NCBI GenBank assembly: GCA_000727475.1
Contig: KL647295.1
Span: 1,698,843 to 1,762,842, forward strand
Direction: 5' to 3'
DNA length: 64,000 bases
DNA from: Sarcocystis neurona
Taxonomy: Eukaryota > Apicomplexa > Conoidasida > Eucoccidiorida > Sarcocystidae
The position numbers and the translations under genes were made by a program. Below are positions 1 through 12,189 of this stretch, piece by piece (the first letter of the stretch is position 1; each line of letters starts with the position of its first letter). Below the pieces are notes generated by a model. That model had not been told where the DNA came from and made no database searches. It worked only from the letters and a program-made list of their open reading frames with translations.

Positions 1-2125
1 ACACTTTTCTGGGGACGTAAACTTTTTTCCTACAGAGGTGTTGCAGTTCTTTCTGCTGCGCATACTCGTGTGCCCACTTCCCACATACCTGTGCGTACAG
101 GCTTTTCCGTGTTTATGTTTATACCGATGTGTGTTTATATATCGAGAGAGAGAGACAGATGAATAGGTAGATACGCATGGATGCACACACGTAGGGGGGA
201 GGGACGTATCCTGCTGAGAGTGCAGTCCTTGTGTGCACATGTGTATGTATAGAGGGGCACAGAGAGAAGAGTATTCCAGCGCTAGGAGTGTGTGTATCTA
301 CGTACGGATACGTGTGTATGTACACGCAGCGTCAGACACGAGCTGCATGCAGCATTTTTGTCTCCAGGCCTGTTTCGTGTGGGAGGTGTGTGCACACGCG
401 TGGTGAGCTGAGGACGGGTGCTCTCTCCATCTGCTCTCCTTTTTGCTCGAAAGAGAAAAAGTCATTTTGGAGCTGCCTTCGTTTTTTTTATGTTGACTCA
501 CACGAGCACACAGTCGCCTGCTGCCTCCTCTCTGTGTGTTCCTCCTCGGCCGCCTGCGTTCCGTCGCGTTTCTTGTAGGGTCCCCACGAAAGGCGGAGCG
601 CACACCCCTGCTGCTTCCTCGTCCCCTTCTCTTTTCCTCGTTTTCCACCTCGCATGCGACGCTTCTTCGTCGCTCGCTTCTTCTACCTCGTCTCCTGCGC
701 GCGGCAGCGAGTGACGTGTATCTCACCCCGTCGCTGATCCCGCTTTCCCTTGGCTGCATGCGCGTATCCTTGTAGTGCTGCTGTCGATATGCCACACATG
801 GCTGCTGCTTCTGCCGCACCTGCTTCTAAGTCTTCCTGCACCGCTCCTGCTGCTGTTGTTGCGTCGGGTACGGGACACGGACAGAGCGTCGTCGCTGCAG
901 CTGCTGCTCTCGCCTGTTTCAAACGTACCGCTGTCGAATACGCTTGGGGCCTCCGCGCGCCTTGCTTCTCCGACAGTGCTTTGCCGTGATGACGTGCACA
1001 AAGAACACCACCTGTGCTGCTCCTGCTGCTGCTGATTTGCTAACCCCGCTGCAGGGGCCACCCAGACACATTGTCGCTGCTGCTCCAGTGACTCGGTGCG
1101 CGGCGCGCTCTCTGTCTTTATCATCCGCTCGGCTGCCGTGTGCCGGTAGCGCCTCCTTCTGTTCTGCGCTGCAGCTGCGGTCTTTTCTTTCAAACGAACA
1201 GCTCAGTCTGCAACTGAAATGCAGCAATATATATGTATATATAGGTGTATGCATGTAACGACGAATAAAACAAAGATACGCATATACTTACACGCGTATG
1301 TCTACGTATACATATGTACGTATCTAGGTGTAGACAGAAATATCTGCTTCTATTTCCACACCCAGAGATACAAAAGACAGTTCTCTGCTGTTCGGGGTTC
1401 TTGCCTATGTGTATGCATGTGTGTCTGCGTATGTATGTGTGTGTGTGTGAACTTACGTATATTTTCCTCTATGATTGCTTGCTATATCTCAAGATGTACC
1501 CGTATACGTGTACATATATGGAGAGCGAGAGGAAGACAGGTATACATACGTAGATAGACATGTATGTGCGTATGAATATTCTGCGTTTCAGTGTCTATAC
1601 ACAGGCACGTACACACCTGTAAATACGTACGTGCACACGCAAGTGCGTATTCATCGCCGCATATCTAGACACATATGTCCTTGTGTATGTGTCTCTTCTG
1701 CTGTGTGCTCTTCTGGCTGTGAAATAGAAGTCTTTGTATCTGTATGCAGGTGTAAATACATATAAATTTATATGTGTATGGATGTGGATATACCCACGCA
1801 TCAGACGGTTCTAGGGTTCTTTGTTTTCATCCACACATATATGGACGTATGTGTACTGTGCGAATTTTTCCGTTCGTTTGGTGCAGCATCTTCCCTTGCG
1901 TTTCTCCACGCGATGAAGTACACACGTTCCTCAGAAAGCACCAACGTCAACATATACATATATATACATACACGCGTACATACGTACATACATATGTGTA
2001 TATCTGTAAGTGAGTGTGATAGTGTGTGTCTGCATGCGACACAGACATATATGTGTAATAACCCCCCACTGTGTTTGTTGGTGTGTGAGTTGCGCAACTT
2101 GTGCATGTTTTGTTGTTGGCTGCAG
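1..2125. other. 5' flank or introns of the PP2C gene, no resolved exon
   Basis: This stretch should contain upstream introns, and perhaps exons, of the phosphatase that is recognisable from 2126 onward. I could not find the N-terminal PP2C signatures (the Asp-Gly-His-Gly and Gly-Asp-Ser/Ala motifs) in any frame, so they probably lie outside the window. The + strand carries CTG tracts at about 750-1045, which are CAG on the other strand. From about 1200 to 2110 it carries TATG/GTAT-type microsatellites. The short ORFs here are compositional shadows of these repeats. Confidence 0.5.
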
Positions 2126-5100
2126 CTGATGAATATCGCCGGCATCTGGAGAGTCATCGCGGTCGATAAACAAACGAAACGCGAGTTCGGACTGGCGACC
2201 TCGCGGTCCCTGGGGGATCGACGCCTGAAGCAGCCGCAGCAGCTCGTGGTTGCGCGGCCGACAGTTCACATCTACGCCGTAGACTTTGATGCCGATTTGT
2301 TCCTCGTATGTCTGTCTGCCTGTTTTCCTCTCCAAATTTTTCCCGACGTCTTAGCTCAAATGTTCCTCTTCCGTACAACAAGGGGACGCGTACATACATG
2401 TATGCACACGTAGGCGTAGGACTGCTTACACAGAGCACAACAGGCATGTATATATATGAACACATGTACACATGCCCGTGTATATATATATATATGTGTG
2501 TGTGTGTGATTTCTTGCGTGGAAGTCCTTACGCGTCTGTTTCGTATACGGAGAGATCAAAGTTCTTCTATATAGAGAGAGAGATATAGATGTAGGTGGAT
2601 AGAAGGACTTATTTGTGGGCGTGTGAGTGGAGGTGCATGTGTGTGTGCGTGTGTGTATGTCTGCGTCCGAAGCACTTGTTTTACTGCCTCGTCGCTTCAC
2701 GCCTGTTTCTGGCAATGTTGGGTGATCCACAGGCGCGCATATTTCTACTCGTGATACTGTCCTAGTCTATGTATGTGTACATACGTATATGTGTCGTATA
2801 TAAATTTAAATGTTCGTACGCACGTATGTATATATATACACGTCCACTGCCGCGCGCGAGTGCCGCCAGTGCTGCGATTGGAAGGGTGCCTGTTGCTGCT
2901 GTCGTTAGTCCTCTGCTGCGAGTGCACGACTGTCACTGCTGCTGCTTTGCAGCTGTTGCTGCTGGTGTGCCTACGCTGTGACGGGTGCGTCGCTGCTGCC
3001 GCTGCTGCCTCCTCTGCTGCCCCTCTTGCCGCATTGACTTGGTCGACTCTGCAGCTGCCGTGCGGAATTGCTGTGGCTTCTTTGGTGTTGCGACTGCTGC
3101 ACTTTTTTGATGCCGGTGCCTCCGCGGCGGCGCCTGATTTGGCATTGCCGCTGCTGCTGCTCCACTCTCGCCCTTGGCATGGCGCCGCTGCTGTTGCTTC
3201 GCTGCTGCGGTATCCACTCGTGCTACGTTGGCGCCAGATGCTCTCCCACTGCTGCCGCTGCTTTGCTGCAGCTTGAACTCACTGCTGCTGTTGCTCCTTC
3301 CTGCTGCTGGTGTGCTGCTGCTTTTCGTACTCGCTACCGCTGGTCTGCTGCTGCTGCTGCTGGGGATCTGCTGCTGGTGCTCTGCTGCTGCTGCGGTTGC
3401 AGGTGCTTGCGACGGACGGCATCTGGGACGTGTTGTCGGATGAAGAAGTCGTGCAGAGCGTCCTGCAAAATATTCACCACCCTCCCGAACAAGTACTTTT
3501 TCCGTCTCCTTCTCAAGCCTGATTTCCTGCCTTCTGTTGCTGAACCGCACGCTGCTATGTCTAATCACCACCGGTGCTGCACTCTCTGCGTACTCAGCTC
3601 TACATCGGTGCTGCTGTTGCTGCTGCGCTTCAGACACCGCGACAGATACACGCCTACTACGTTTGCATAGAAAGATATATATACATATATGTATAATATA
3701 TAGAAAACTATATGTGTATATGTACACGTATACACACATATATCGCAGGTGGTGTATCATCGATACATATATCTTCTGTATATGACTGCGTCCTTGGACA
3801 GTCTCTCTGCGGCGCCGTTGGACTCTTAGTGCCGTATATGTACCTATATATATATATATATATGTACGCATATGTGTATACGTATGTATGTGTATGTGTC
3901 CATGTAATATTTGCACAGGACCTACCTGTGAAGAATTTTTTGTACCCTAGTGTGGATCTGCGTGTTCTCTTGCCTTTTTGGTGGCTCCTTTGTTGCCGTC
4001 TCATTTGTCGCGCTGCTGCTGCTGCTCTGCAGTGCTGCAGTGACTTTTCTTGCGCACACAGAGGTGCTGTAGCATTCCCGCGCCTCTGGCACGACGTCGG
4101 TCCTGCGTCCTTTTTTGGTTTTCTTGTGACGCCTCCTGCTGCCTGTCGTTCTGCTTGAGTCGTGCTGCTCGCCCACCCTGTGCCTTTGCACACTCCTCCT
4201 CGTCCTCTTCCCCCTCCCCCCATCCCTTTATGTTTTTTATGTGGTCGCTTGACTGTTGACATGTTGTCCCCTTCCGTCGTCATCGCCCGTTTGTGATTTG
4301 TGTTCGATTTCTCCTGTCACGTTCCACTTTATACGTCTACGGCTCTCGCCCTTTCTCTGCTCGTCTCTGCTGCTGGGAAGCTTTTTATCGCTGTCGTCTT
4401 CTGTTGCTGTTGTTCTTTCACTATTTGCATTCGGCATATCTACTTTCTGAGTCTCGTCCCCTTGCTTCTGACGGCCGCCTTCTTCTTCTTCGAGTTCCGT
4501 TTTGACTGCTCTTGTGTGGCTCCCCTTCCTTTCGGGAGCGTTCCCCCTCCTTTCGTCTCTTCCGGGCTCCTGCACTTGTTTGTAGGCAGCGCAGTGCATC
4601 GTCGACGAAGCGACGAAGCGAGGCAGCCAGGACGACAAGACGTGCACCGTTCTTTATTTTACCTGGAGGAGAGAGCGCTTTAATTCGGCTGCAGCAGCTG
4701 GGCCTCCAGGAGTGCTGCTGCAGCAGCCGCACGCCCCAGCAGCGGCAGCAGCAGCAGAAGGTGGCAGACGAGGAGAAGAAGCAGCTGTCAGAGTGTCAGC
4801 ACGCGAAGAAGCAGAAGAAAGTGAGAGCGAAGAAGCAGCGGAAGCCAGCACACTCGAGGGGGGATATCGTGAAGGCGCAGAAGAAGAAGAGCAGAAAGGA
4901 GAAGTTTCACCAGACAAAAAGAGGGCGCGGGATACTGTCGAAGCTGCTGCGCTGTCCCGAGGAACAAGAAGAGCAGCAGAAGAAGAGGGAGAAGTGCTAC
5001 GGCTGGCAGCAGCAGGCGCAGTGGCATCCGTCGGAGCGGACGGAGCAGCAGCACCGGGGGGCGCCAGCGCAGCAGCGGCAGAATCGAAGACTGCGACAGA

Positions 5101-7189
5101 AGCCACTCGCTCAGAGAAACTACGTGAAAAGGGAAGAAGAGAAGTGAGCGACGGCTCGCGTGTGTTCGACACTGCGCGAGGGGGCCCAGCAGCAGCAGCA
5201 GAAAGTCTAGAAACTTTGTCGCTGCGGAGCACGAGTCGCAAGTCGACCGAGGAAGCTGCCGAAGATGACGGTAAGCCATATCCATCAGCGGCAGCAGCAA
5301 TAGGAAACGAAGCAGCAGCAGTAGCAAGAGGCAATGGAGGAGCAACAGACTATATAAGTAACTCGCAGACAGAGAGAAGGACAGAGAAGCTGCAGCAGCG
5401 GATTAGTGTGCGAACGGCGCAGCAATGCTAGCGACGGCGGAAGAGCAGCAGCGGCAGCAGTGGTGCAGAGGTCTTGGCAGCAGTAGGACCAGCAGGAGCA
5501 GTACTTTTTGACACCATTAGTAGCAATAGCACTAGCGTTGTCACTTGCAGAGCAGCCGTCCACTTTCCGGTCTCGCGCCAGGTGTATGCATGCGTTCCTC
5601 CTGCGTGAAGCTGCTGCTGTTGGACGGGCGTGTGTGCTGCAGGCGGAAGGGCTCCCGCAGCAGACGTCTCGGTGCGCACAGCAGGAGAAGCCGTCTCTCG
5701 CTCCAGCGGTAAACGAAGGAGGAACTCTCGTAGCGACGAAGAAGAAGTAGGATGCGGAAATTCTGCGGCTGCAGAAGGAAGTGCCAGCGACAGGAGAGCG
5801 GAGGGCAAAGAGCGGCGGCGCCTCTTTGTGGAAGTGGCGTCGCTTCCGCAGCAGCAGCATGGTCAGCAGCCAGGAATAGGGAGTGCGGAGGCACGTCTTG
5901 ATGAAGGACCACCTGCATGTGGGAGCAGGCAGACTGACATGCGTGCGGATCGAAGAGCGCCGAGTACGGCTGTCGCTGCTGCTGCTTATCACGAGGAAGG
6001 GGTTGTCAACAAGCCGCCGGCTGCTGCTCCTGCTGCTGCTGGTGGTGCTCCGAGTAGTGCTGCTGCTGTTGCTGCTTCCACTGCTGCTGCTGGTGTCACC
6101 GCTGCCGCTTCTGCTGTCGGCGCGGTGGACGCCAGCAGCGGATGTGTGGGGCGGGGACTGGAAGACATTGCAGGTCTCTCCAGCAGCAGCTTCTCGTCTG
6201 CGGGATTCTTGCAGCAACGGCTGCAGGCGGAGGCAGCAGAGAGGGAGGAAGAGCGTCGACAGGCAAAGGTAAGCAGGCCACACTTCCCCGCATGCAGCAG
6301 TGACAGCATGTTGGATCTTTCTTCGGTCGCCCCTGCAGCATGAGGTGGAACCGTTTCTCTCGCGTCCCTTTCATTTCCGTTCACAGAAGCACCTGCGCGC
6401 AGTCAGTCAAATGAACACTTATCCGTTTGCACAGACTTGTTGGCACTACCAGGGAAAATATCTGCAGATCCTCATTCCGAAGAAATGCAAACAACAAGTT
6501 CAACACCGAGAGAAATACTTCTACAAGCACATACATGAAGAAAAAGAGAGAGAAAGATACATATATATATATATATATATACATGTGTGTATGTATATAT
6601 GTACGTATGTGTATATACACGAGTAGCTAGTAGCGAGACTTGTGCAGGTACCCTCTGCGCACTGAAGTATAAGTAGTGAGAACTCGTCAGACGTACTGGG
6701 AGATGCCTGTATATGTGGACGCATGCACCCTGGAAACGCCTGCACCGGTGGGGCCTGCTGCATACAAAATGTATGGCCCTATATACACACCTGAACATGT
6801 GTGCGTATACGCCTATGGATTTTTCATATGGACTACTGTCTACAGGTGTTCCAGGAACATACACAGACAGTGAGGTCGCTTGTTTGCCCTGCTCGTGTTT
6901 GTGTATACGCGTTCCACATATAGATATATGTATATATGTCGTAGGTCAGTAAATAGGTGCTTGTGTAGAGATGGGGGGAACACTCACGTATGACTGGAGA
7001 CAGGCCTCCGCAGTCAGTCATCTCTGGTACTTTCTTTGAACTGAATCTGCGCGGGAAAGATAACTTTGGCCTCCCTGTAGAAAGGTGAGACAAAGAAGTC
7101 TTTAGAACCGTCCGGTGAACCTGTTTGACTCTCTGCAGGACGGAGAAGAAGGAGAAGAAGAAGAACTAGATATTTTTGCATGTGGGTAA
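2126..7189 (+). CDS. PP2C-family protein Ser/Thr phosphatase, 3' part, five exons
   Basis: This is a metal-dependent phosphatase that removes phosphate from Ser/Thr. Exons: 2126-2305, 3403-3492, 4586-5270, 5643-6268 and 7139-7189 (stop TAA); the 5' end is missing. Exon 1 of this set carries GLATSRSLGD, which matches the PP2C motif G-L-A-x-S-R-x-x-G-D. Exon 2 carries LATDGIWDVLSDEE, the motif with a metal-binding Asp. Exon 3 opens with IVDEATKRGSQDDKT, the last core motif, usually RGS-x-DN-x-T and here with Asp-Asp. Introns are phase 0, 0, 1 and 0, and all junctions agree. After the core come about 470 residues of Ala/Glu/Ser/Gln-rich repeat sequence, ending in an acidic tail (DGEEGEEEELDIFACG). 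In total 543 residues fall within the window. Substrate and location cannot be told. The family call is firm; the tail exons rest on splice phase and good GTAAGC donors. Confidence 0.85.
2870..3402 (+). repeat. CTG-rich tract forming the 3' end of a PP2C intron
   Basis: Imperfect (CTG)n fills the last 530 bases of the intron that ends at the acceptor at 3401-3402. The opposite strand is CAG and gives a long spurious ORF rich in Gln, Ala and Ser. On the sense strand the tract is pyrimidine-rich and ends in TGCGGTTGCAG just before the conserved LATDGIWD exon, so it may serve as the polypyrimidine region. Confidence 0.7.
6558..6622. repeat. TA/TATG microsatellite in the last PP2C intron
   Basis: An (AT)n run passes into mixed GTAT and TATA units. 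It lies in the intron between 6268 and 7139. Similar tracts occur at about 3839-3900, 17521-17540 and 17741-17775, each also in an intron. Confidence 0.8.
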
Positions 7190-7620
7190 TTTTCAGCGAT
7201 GCCGCCGTTGCGAGTTGTCTCGTCGACCTGCGTGTATTCTTCGTCCCTCGTATTATTCACGCAGACTCCTACAAACTGCTGCTGATGCTGCTTCACACCT
7301 ACTCGAATGACGACAACTACTCCCCCTCCTTCTCCCACTAGTCCTACTACGAGCGAGCAATGCTTGCGTCGCACAGCTGCTTTCCGCGTCTTTGTGTCGA
7401 GACAAACTTTCCGTCGTGTTCCCGGCACTGAAGTGCTAGGGCTAGTGGCGTTCCGCCTACTGATACGACTGCCAGTAGCTACAGCGCTACGACCGTACTC
7501 GTGTTACTACGAGTACGAGTAGGACCACCACTGCGACCAGTGGTGGGACCAGTCCCCGACGCTCACTACTGTTCTCCGTTCAGGACGACCAGTACCAGCA
7601 GCACGGCTGCAGGTACATGA
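7190..7620. other. 3' flank of the PP2C gene, no gene seen
   Basis: This DNA follows the phosphatase stop codon and leads into the minisatellite. It is rich in Thr/Ser-type codons on the + strand (ACT, ACG, TCC runs), but no frame stays open with convincing protein sequence. It probably contains the 3' UTR. No polyadenylation signal was identified. Confidence 0.4.
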
Positions 7621-8570
7621 GTTAGTTGCTGGTCGTAGTCGTATTACTTCTGCTAGGAGTAGTCGTCGTAGTAGTGGTACGACTTTTGCTACGAATACAG
7701 CTGCTAGTTGTAGCGCTACCATTATCACCAGTACAGCTGCCAATAGTAGTAGTAGTAGTAGTAGTATTACTACTAGTAGTCGTACAGCTGCAAGTAGTAG
7801 TAGTAGTGGTACGACTTTTGCTACGAACACAACTGCTAGTTGTAGCACTACTGTTATCACCAGGACAGCTGCCAGTAGGAGTAGTAGTAGTAGTGGTATT
7901 ACTACCAGCAGTCGTACAGCTGCTAGTAGCAGTAGTAGTGGTACGACTTTTGCTACGAATACAACTGCTAGTTGTAGCGCTACTATTATCACAAGTACGG
8001 CTGCCAATGGTAGTAGTAGTACTAGTACTAGTACTAGTAGTCGTACAGCTGCTACTAGTAGTAGTAGTAGTAGTACGACTACTACATTTGGTATAACCGC
8101 AAACGCCACTGCTCATGGTGGTCGCGCGATTACTACTCGTAGCACTAGTAAGATTACAACCGGCGGCTACGCGTACTCCAACTGCAACTACTACTGTACT
8201 TAGTCGTAGTAGTAGTAGTAGTGGTATTACTACTAGCAGTCGTACGGCTGCTAGTAGCAGTAGTAGTGGTACGACTTTTGCTACGAATACAACTGCTAGT
8301 TGTAGCGCTACTATTATCACAAGTACGGATGCCAATAGTAGTAGTAGTAGTAGTACTAGTACTACTACTAGTTGTCGTACAGCTGCTACTAGTAGTAGTA
8401 GTAGTAGTACGACTACTACATTTGGTATAACCGCAAACGCCACTGCTCATGGTGGTCGCGCGATTACTACTCGTAGCACTAGTAAGATTACAACCGGCGG
8501 CTACGCGTACACCAACTGCAACTACTACTGTACTTAGTCGTAGTAGTAGTAGTAGTAGCAGTGCCGTTAG
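7621..8570. repeat. Compound minisatellite: 132-bp units and a 334-bp duplication of degenerate TAG/GTA triplets
   Basis: The segment CTTTTGCTACGAA recurs at about 7683, 7815 and 7947, exactly 132 bp apart, and again at 8275. A larger block marked by CATTTGGTATAACC occurs at 8085 and 8419, a 334-bp spacing, and the two copies are nearly identical. Between the anchors lie (TAG)n and (GTA)n runs. The anchor spacings of 132 bp keep reading frame, whereas 334 does not. One + frame gives Ser/Thr-rich mucin-like text and one - frame gives Leu/Val-rich text. Neither has a credible start or splice context, so I treat it as noncoding. Confidence 0.85.
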
Positions 8571-9638
8571 TTAAACTGCTACCACCGTCACTAATTCACC
8601 TCCTGATACTGTCACGACACGTCTACTGGTCCTGCGAGTAGCGCTCGTACTAGAGCCACAGGGTCGCCTACTCCTTTCCCTGTAGCTACTTGTATTCAAG
8701 CAGAGTCAGTCGCAGCACCCAAACTGCTGCCGCGACAACTGCTCGTACAGCAAGTCCACCTGTAGCGCGTAGTACTCCTCTACACCAACACCTATCACTC
8801 CAACGGCGCCGACCCCTGTAGCAGCTCGTGCTACTGCAGGAACCCTCACCATGGCAGCAGCTGTTCATGCCACAGCTTTTCTTACTTCTGCGACAATAAC
8901 AACGACTTCGACGGAAACTCCTTCCCCGACTACTACCACTAGTACCACGACTACAAAAATACTCCACTAGTGTCACGCTTCTCCAGCTGCATGGCTACAG
9001 GTGGCGCACCATGACTTCCTCTTTTTCGGACACAACGTTGACTGTGCGCTATAATTCTTCTCGGCGTTGTAGTGTAGTACTACTCTCACAGCAACTCAAC
9101 AGTTCTACAGCTACGACTACCTCGTCCATACGTTTTTGTATACGTATCTGTGTACGTATTTGCACATGCCTATTCGTACATACCTGTAAGTATATAGAGG
9201 AAATCGAGTAATTCCACGGGCGCTGATGTCCAGTTACGTAGCGCCTCATATAATACGACCACCTGCCGTACACACTTTTCTATGAATGTTATTCAAAACT
9301 ACCCTGACGCTTCCTCTGTCGCTTCGCACTACCACTACTACTACTGTTACTTCTCGTATAACCCTCTACTGCGTGCGTCTGTGACTCCTTTGTGCTCTAA
9401 TAGTCGCTATTGTAGCGCGTATCCTATCTGTGTTTCCGCCACGTCGACCACCTTTTCCTGCGCCATACCCCGCTATGAAAATCGATGCGACCAGTGCCCC
9501 AGGTGTTCCACACAAGTTTCCGTTCTTTGGAACGTTCTGCAGTTCCTAAAGTCGCGGATAAGCGCATATATAGAGAGAGTCAGAGGAAAGAAAGAATCGA
9601 AGGGCACTACATCTAGGGCTGCATGCAGCTGAGCGCAG
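8571..9638. other. Degenerate continuation of the ACT/GTA-rich DNA, no gene seen
   Basis: The composition of the minisatellite fades gradually here, with many ACTACT, ACGAC and CACTAC blocks on the + strand but no exact repeat unit. No ORF with protein-like composition was found. It reads as an old, diverged part of the same repeat field. Confidence 0.4.
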
Positions 9639-9740
9639 CAGCTGAATAAGGCAAGAGAGCTGCAGGACGGGTCGAACGACGGCAGAAAAGGAGCCATAGC
9701 GGAAGCAGCAGCAACAGCAGCGCAGCAACAGCAGCGTGCA
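9639..9740 (+). CDS. Possible isolated coding exon (34 codons), gene unknown
   Basis: After GCGCAG the + strand reads QLNKARELQDGSNDGRKG, then an Ala run and four Gln codons, and ends at CGTGCA|GTGAGT, a strong splice donor. The exon is phase 0 at both ends, and its CAG-coded residues resemble those of neighbouring genes. It could be an early exon of the unidentified gene that ends at 14074, or of an unrecognised transcript. No partner exon could be fixed. Confidence 0.3.
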
Positions 9741-9763
9741 GTGAGTATTATGGGCGCCGCTGC

Positions 9764-9798
9764 ATGTATGTATGTATGTATGTATGTATGTGTGTGTG
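9764..9798. repeat. (TGTA)n microsatellite
   Basis: About seven uninterrupted TGTA units pass into a short GT run, just downstream of the donor at 9741. Confidence 0.9.
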
Positions 9799-10546
9799 CT
9801 GCGCTTGTAATAGCAGAGACCAAGAAAGGAAAACCTGTGTACGCAATTCTGTAACACTCTTTATCAATCAGTTGTACGTGGGTATTTACGTACGTCCCTA
9901 CATACAAACGCGCACGCAGACAAAGGGGAACGCTGTGCTCGTGTACACGTCTGTACATGCAGGCAGAGACATAAATATATATATATATATATGTATAAAG
10001 GCAGAGAGTGAGATACAATGCTGTACATGTGCCTTGTATGTGTACATCCATACATCTACATATGGAGATGTATACAGGTGCGTAGAACTAGTCATACCGG
10101 AACAAAGGTGACGCACTGCAATCGATACAGTGTGTGCAAAGCGGAAAAAATCCATCCCAATTCTGTCGTTTACGCGCTGACATACTACACAAAAAAAGAC
10201 TGTAAATCTGAAGATCCCCTACCGCGACTTCGTGTAGGACACATGTGCAAAATTGTAGATACCTATCCTACTTACCTTCACGTGTGTACATATATATATT
10301 TATATACCCGTGAATATGGCTCGGCGTATATATTTAACTTCAGGTCCCTACGTGCAGACCGTATCCCGAGCTCTTCTTTGCTATTTGTAGGTGTTCTCTC
10401 GTTGGTAGAGTGACTGCTGCGAAGGCAGACGTTACGAATTTCCTGCGGCGAACGCATGCGGGGGGAGGCTGAGGTTCTTTTTAATAACAGCTACAGCGTC
10501 TGAATGTAAATTGTTTTAGTTTATATGAAAACACATGTATATGAAG

Positions 10547-10614
10547 ACGTGTGTGTGTGTGTGTGTATCTGTGCGCGTGTATCTGTGCGCGTGTGTGCAT
10601 CGTGTCTGTGTGTA

Positions 10615-10646
<32 letters not shown>
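10547..10646. repeat. (GT)n microsatellites
   Basis: There are two GT runs, at 10547-10568 and 10615-10646, with a GTGCGC/ATCTGT spacer between them. Confidence 0.9.
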
Positions 10647-10649
<3 letters not shown>

Positions 10650-10767
10650 TGTGTGTTCATATATATCTGTACGTTTGATTACGAACGTAGTGCACACGTA
10701 AGCATGTGTCTACCTGCACGTATCCGTACGTGCGTACTGACGAATGCGCGTGTACATGCAGTCACAC

Positions 10768-10773
<6 letters not shown>

Positions 10774-10801
<28 letters not shown>

Positions 10802-10802
10802 C
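10774..10802. repeat. (TA)n microsatellite
   Basis: An uninterrupted TA run of about 28 bases sits in a region without a resolved gene. Confidence 0.9.
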
Positions 10803-11663
10803 TTTATATGTGTGTCTTTATGTCATGCAGGATAACTATATCGATACACATGTGCATGTATAAAGGGAGGGATGTTCATATCGAAATTAGGGTATCTTTT
10901 TAGAACCCCGAGGAACAGAAACGCAAAAAGTTATGCTGCCTGCGCGTTGCTGCAAGGTCTCTCCACGACTGCTGCACAGCGCAGCAATTCTGAGGCTGCC
11001 GCTGTCACGCATGCAATGTTTTATAGCTCCTTTCACGACTGCTGCTGACACAGCAAGCGCGTGTTGTTGAATGTGAATCAATATTACGCGTAACACTCTG
11101 AGGTGACTTAGACTCAGAAAGCTTCGAAGAATTCAGCAGAAATTTCTGCAGTGTTGCTGCTGCGCGTATGGCTTACCGTGCTGCTATGGCTGTTGCTCAT
11201 GCACAGACGCCTTCAAGTGGTGCTGGCACTGAGCATCCAGGGGGCAAGTACCACAACAATTAGGAATGTAGGTCTTTTTCATTCTGCAGCTGCTCCAGTT
11301 ATCCACACAAAGTGCTCCGCGTCTGCTACTGTGGATGCCGCTTTTGAGTTTGCCGCGGTGTTCCAAATTCCAGGGGTGCTGCTGCGGAACGTTCGAGTGT
11401 TCGCATGTACTGCGGTTGTGGGTGCACTGGGTAGGGGCGGGGCAGCTTCTCATAAAACAACGCTTGTGCTCTTGCTCTGCATGCGTCTTGCATGTGAAGC
11501 CTATTAGTCTCAGTCCCAGCCTTCAGGAGGCGGAAACTAGCCGCTGCGCTTGTTTCACATCTACGCAACACGGCGGCAATTTCCTCCCCTGCGCCGCATA
11601 GCAGTGTGACGGGTTTTGAAAAGCAGGGCAGTGAAGAGATGCACGTACTCAGGTTTGGACACC

Positions 11664-11717
11664 ATACACACATGGATGTATATATATATATATATATACA
11701 TACATCCATGTGTGTAT
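11664..11717. repeat. Perfect 17-bp inverted repeat around a (TA)n core
   Basis: The arm at 11664-11680 (ATACACACATGGATGTA) is exactly complementary to 11701-11717, and the 20-base core is mostly alternating TA. The whole element could extrude as a cruciform. No terminator or binding-site role can be inferred from sequence alone. Confidence 0.8.
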
Positions 11718-12189
11718 ATATCTGCTAGCTGATATCCCTGGAGGCGTACATGCATAGTATCACTTCTTCGTATACGTATGAGACCGAGATTCTCAACTTG
11801 CGCGCTCAAAGCACTACGACGCCTCACTACTTGGAGAGAGAGTGCCCAGGAGCGCCTCCTACTAGCGCATGCAGCCACGTGCGTGCAACTGTCTACCGCA
11901 TCTGGGGGGTTCTTGCGAATTCTTGGTCGCAAAAGCCTTTCAATTGAGCACTGCACGAGGCTAGACAAGTTGGTTTCGTTTCGTCGAAATTGTGTCCTCC
12001 TCTTTTGAAGAGGGGCGTAAGAGGCGGCTGCAAGCAACATACGAACGCACTGAGCCCGTCGCCACTCCCTATTTAAGAGGACATGAATATTAGGTTGTGC
12101 CGCCAAGCAGGGGAGACCAAGTCGTTCTGCTAGTGAGACACAGTGGGCCAAGATACGGCATTGTGACTGCCGTTTGAGGGAAATAGAAA

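Noticed and set aside
2933..3916. Long - strand ORF rich in Gln, Ala and Ser
   Set aside because: It is the complement of intronic CTG and of the PP2C exon at 3403-3492, whose + strand motif is unmistakable. Repeat composition keeps the reverse frame open.
5285..6283. - strand ORF of about 330 codons
   Set aside because: It overlaps the PP2C tail exons and is explained by their CAG repeats; no splice or start context favours it.
7507..8443. Hydrophobic Leu/Val-rich and Thr/Ser-rich - strand ORFs that look like multi-span or mucin proteins
   Set aside because: They are frame translations of the TAG/GTA minisatellite, repeat at the DNA period, and lack conserved sequence outside it.
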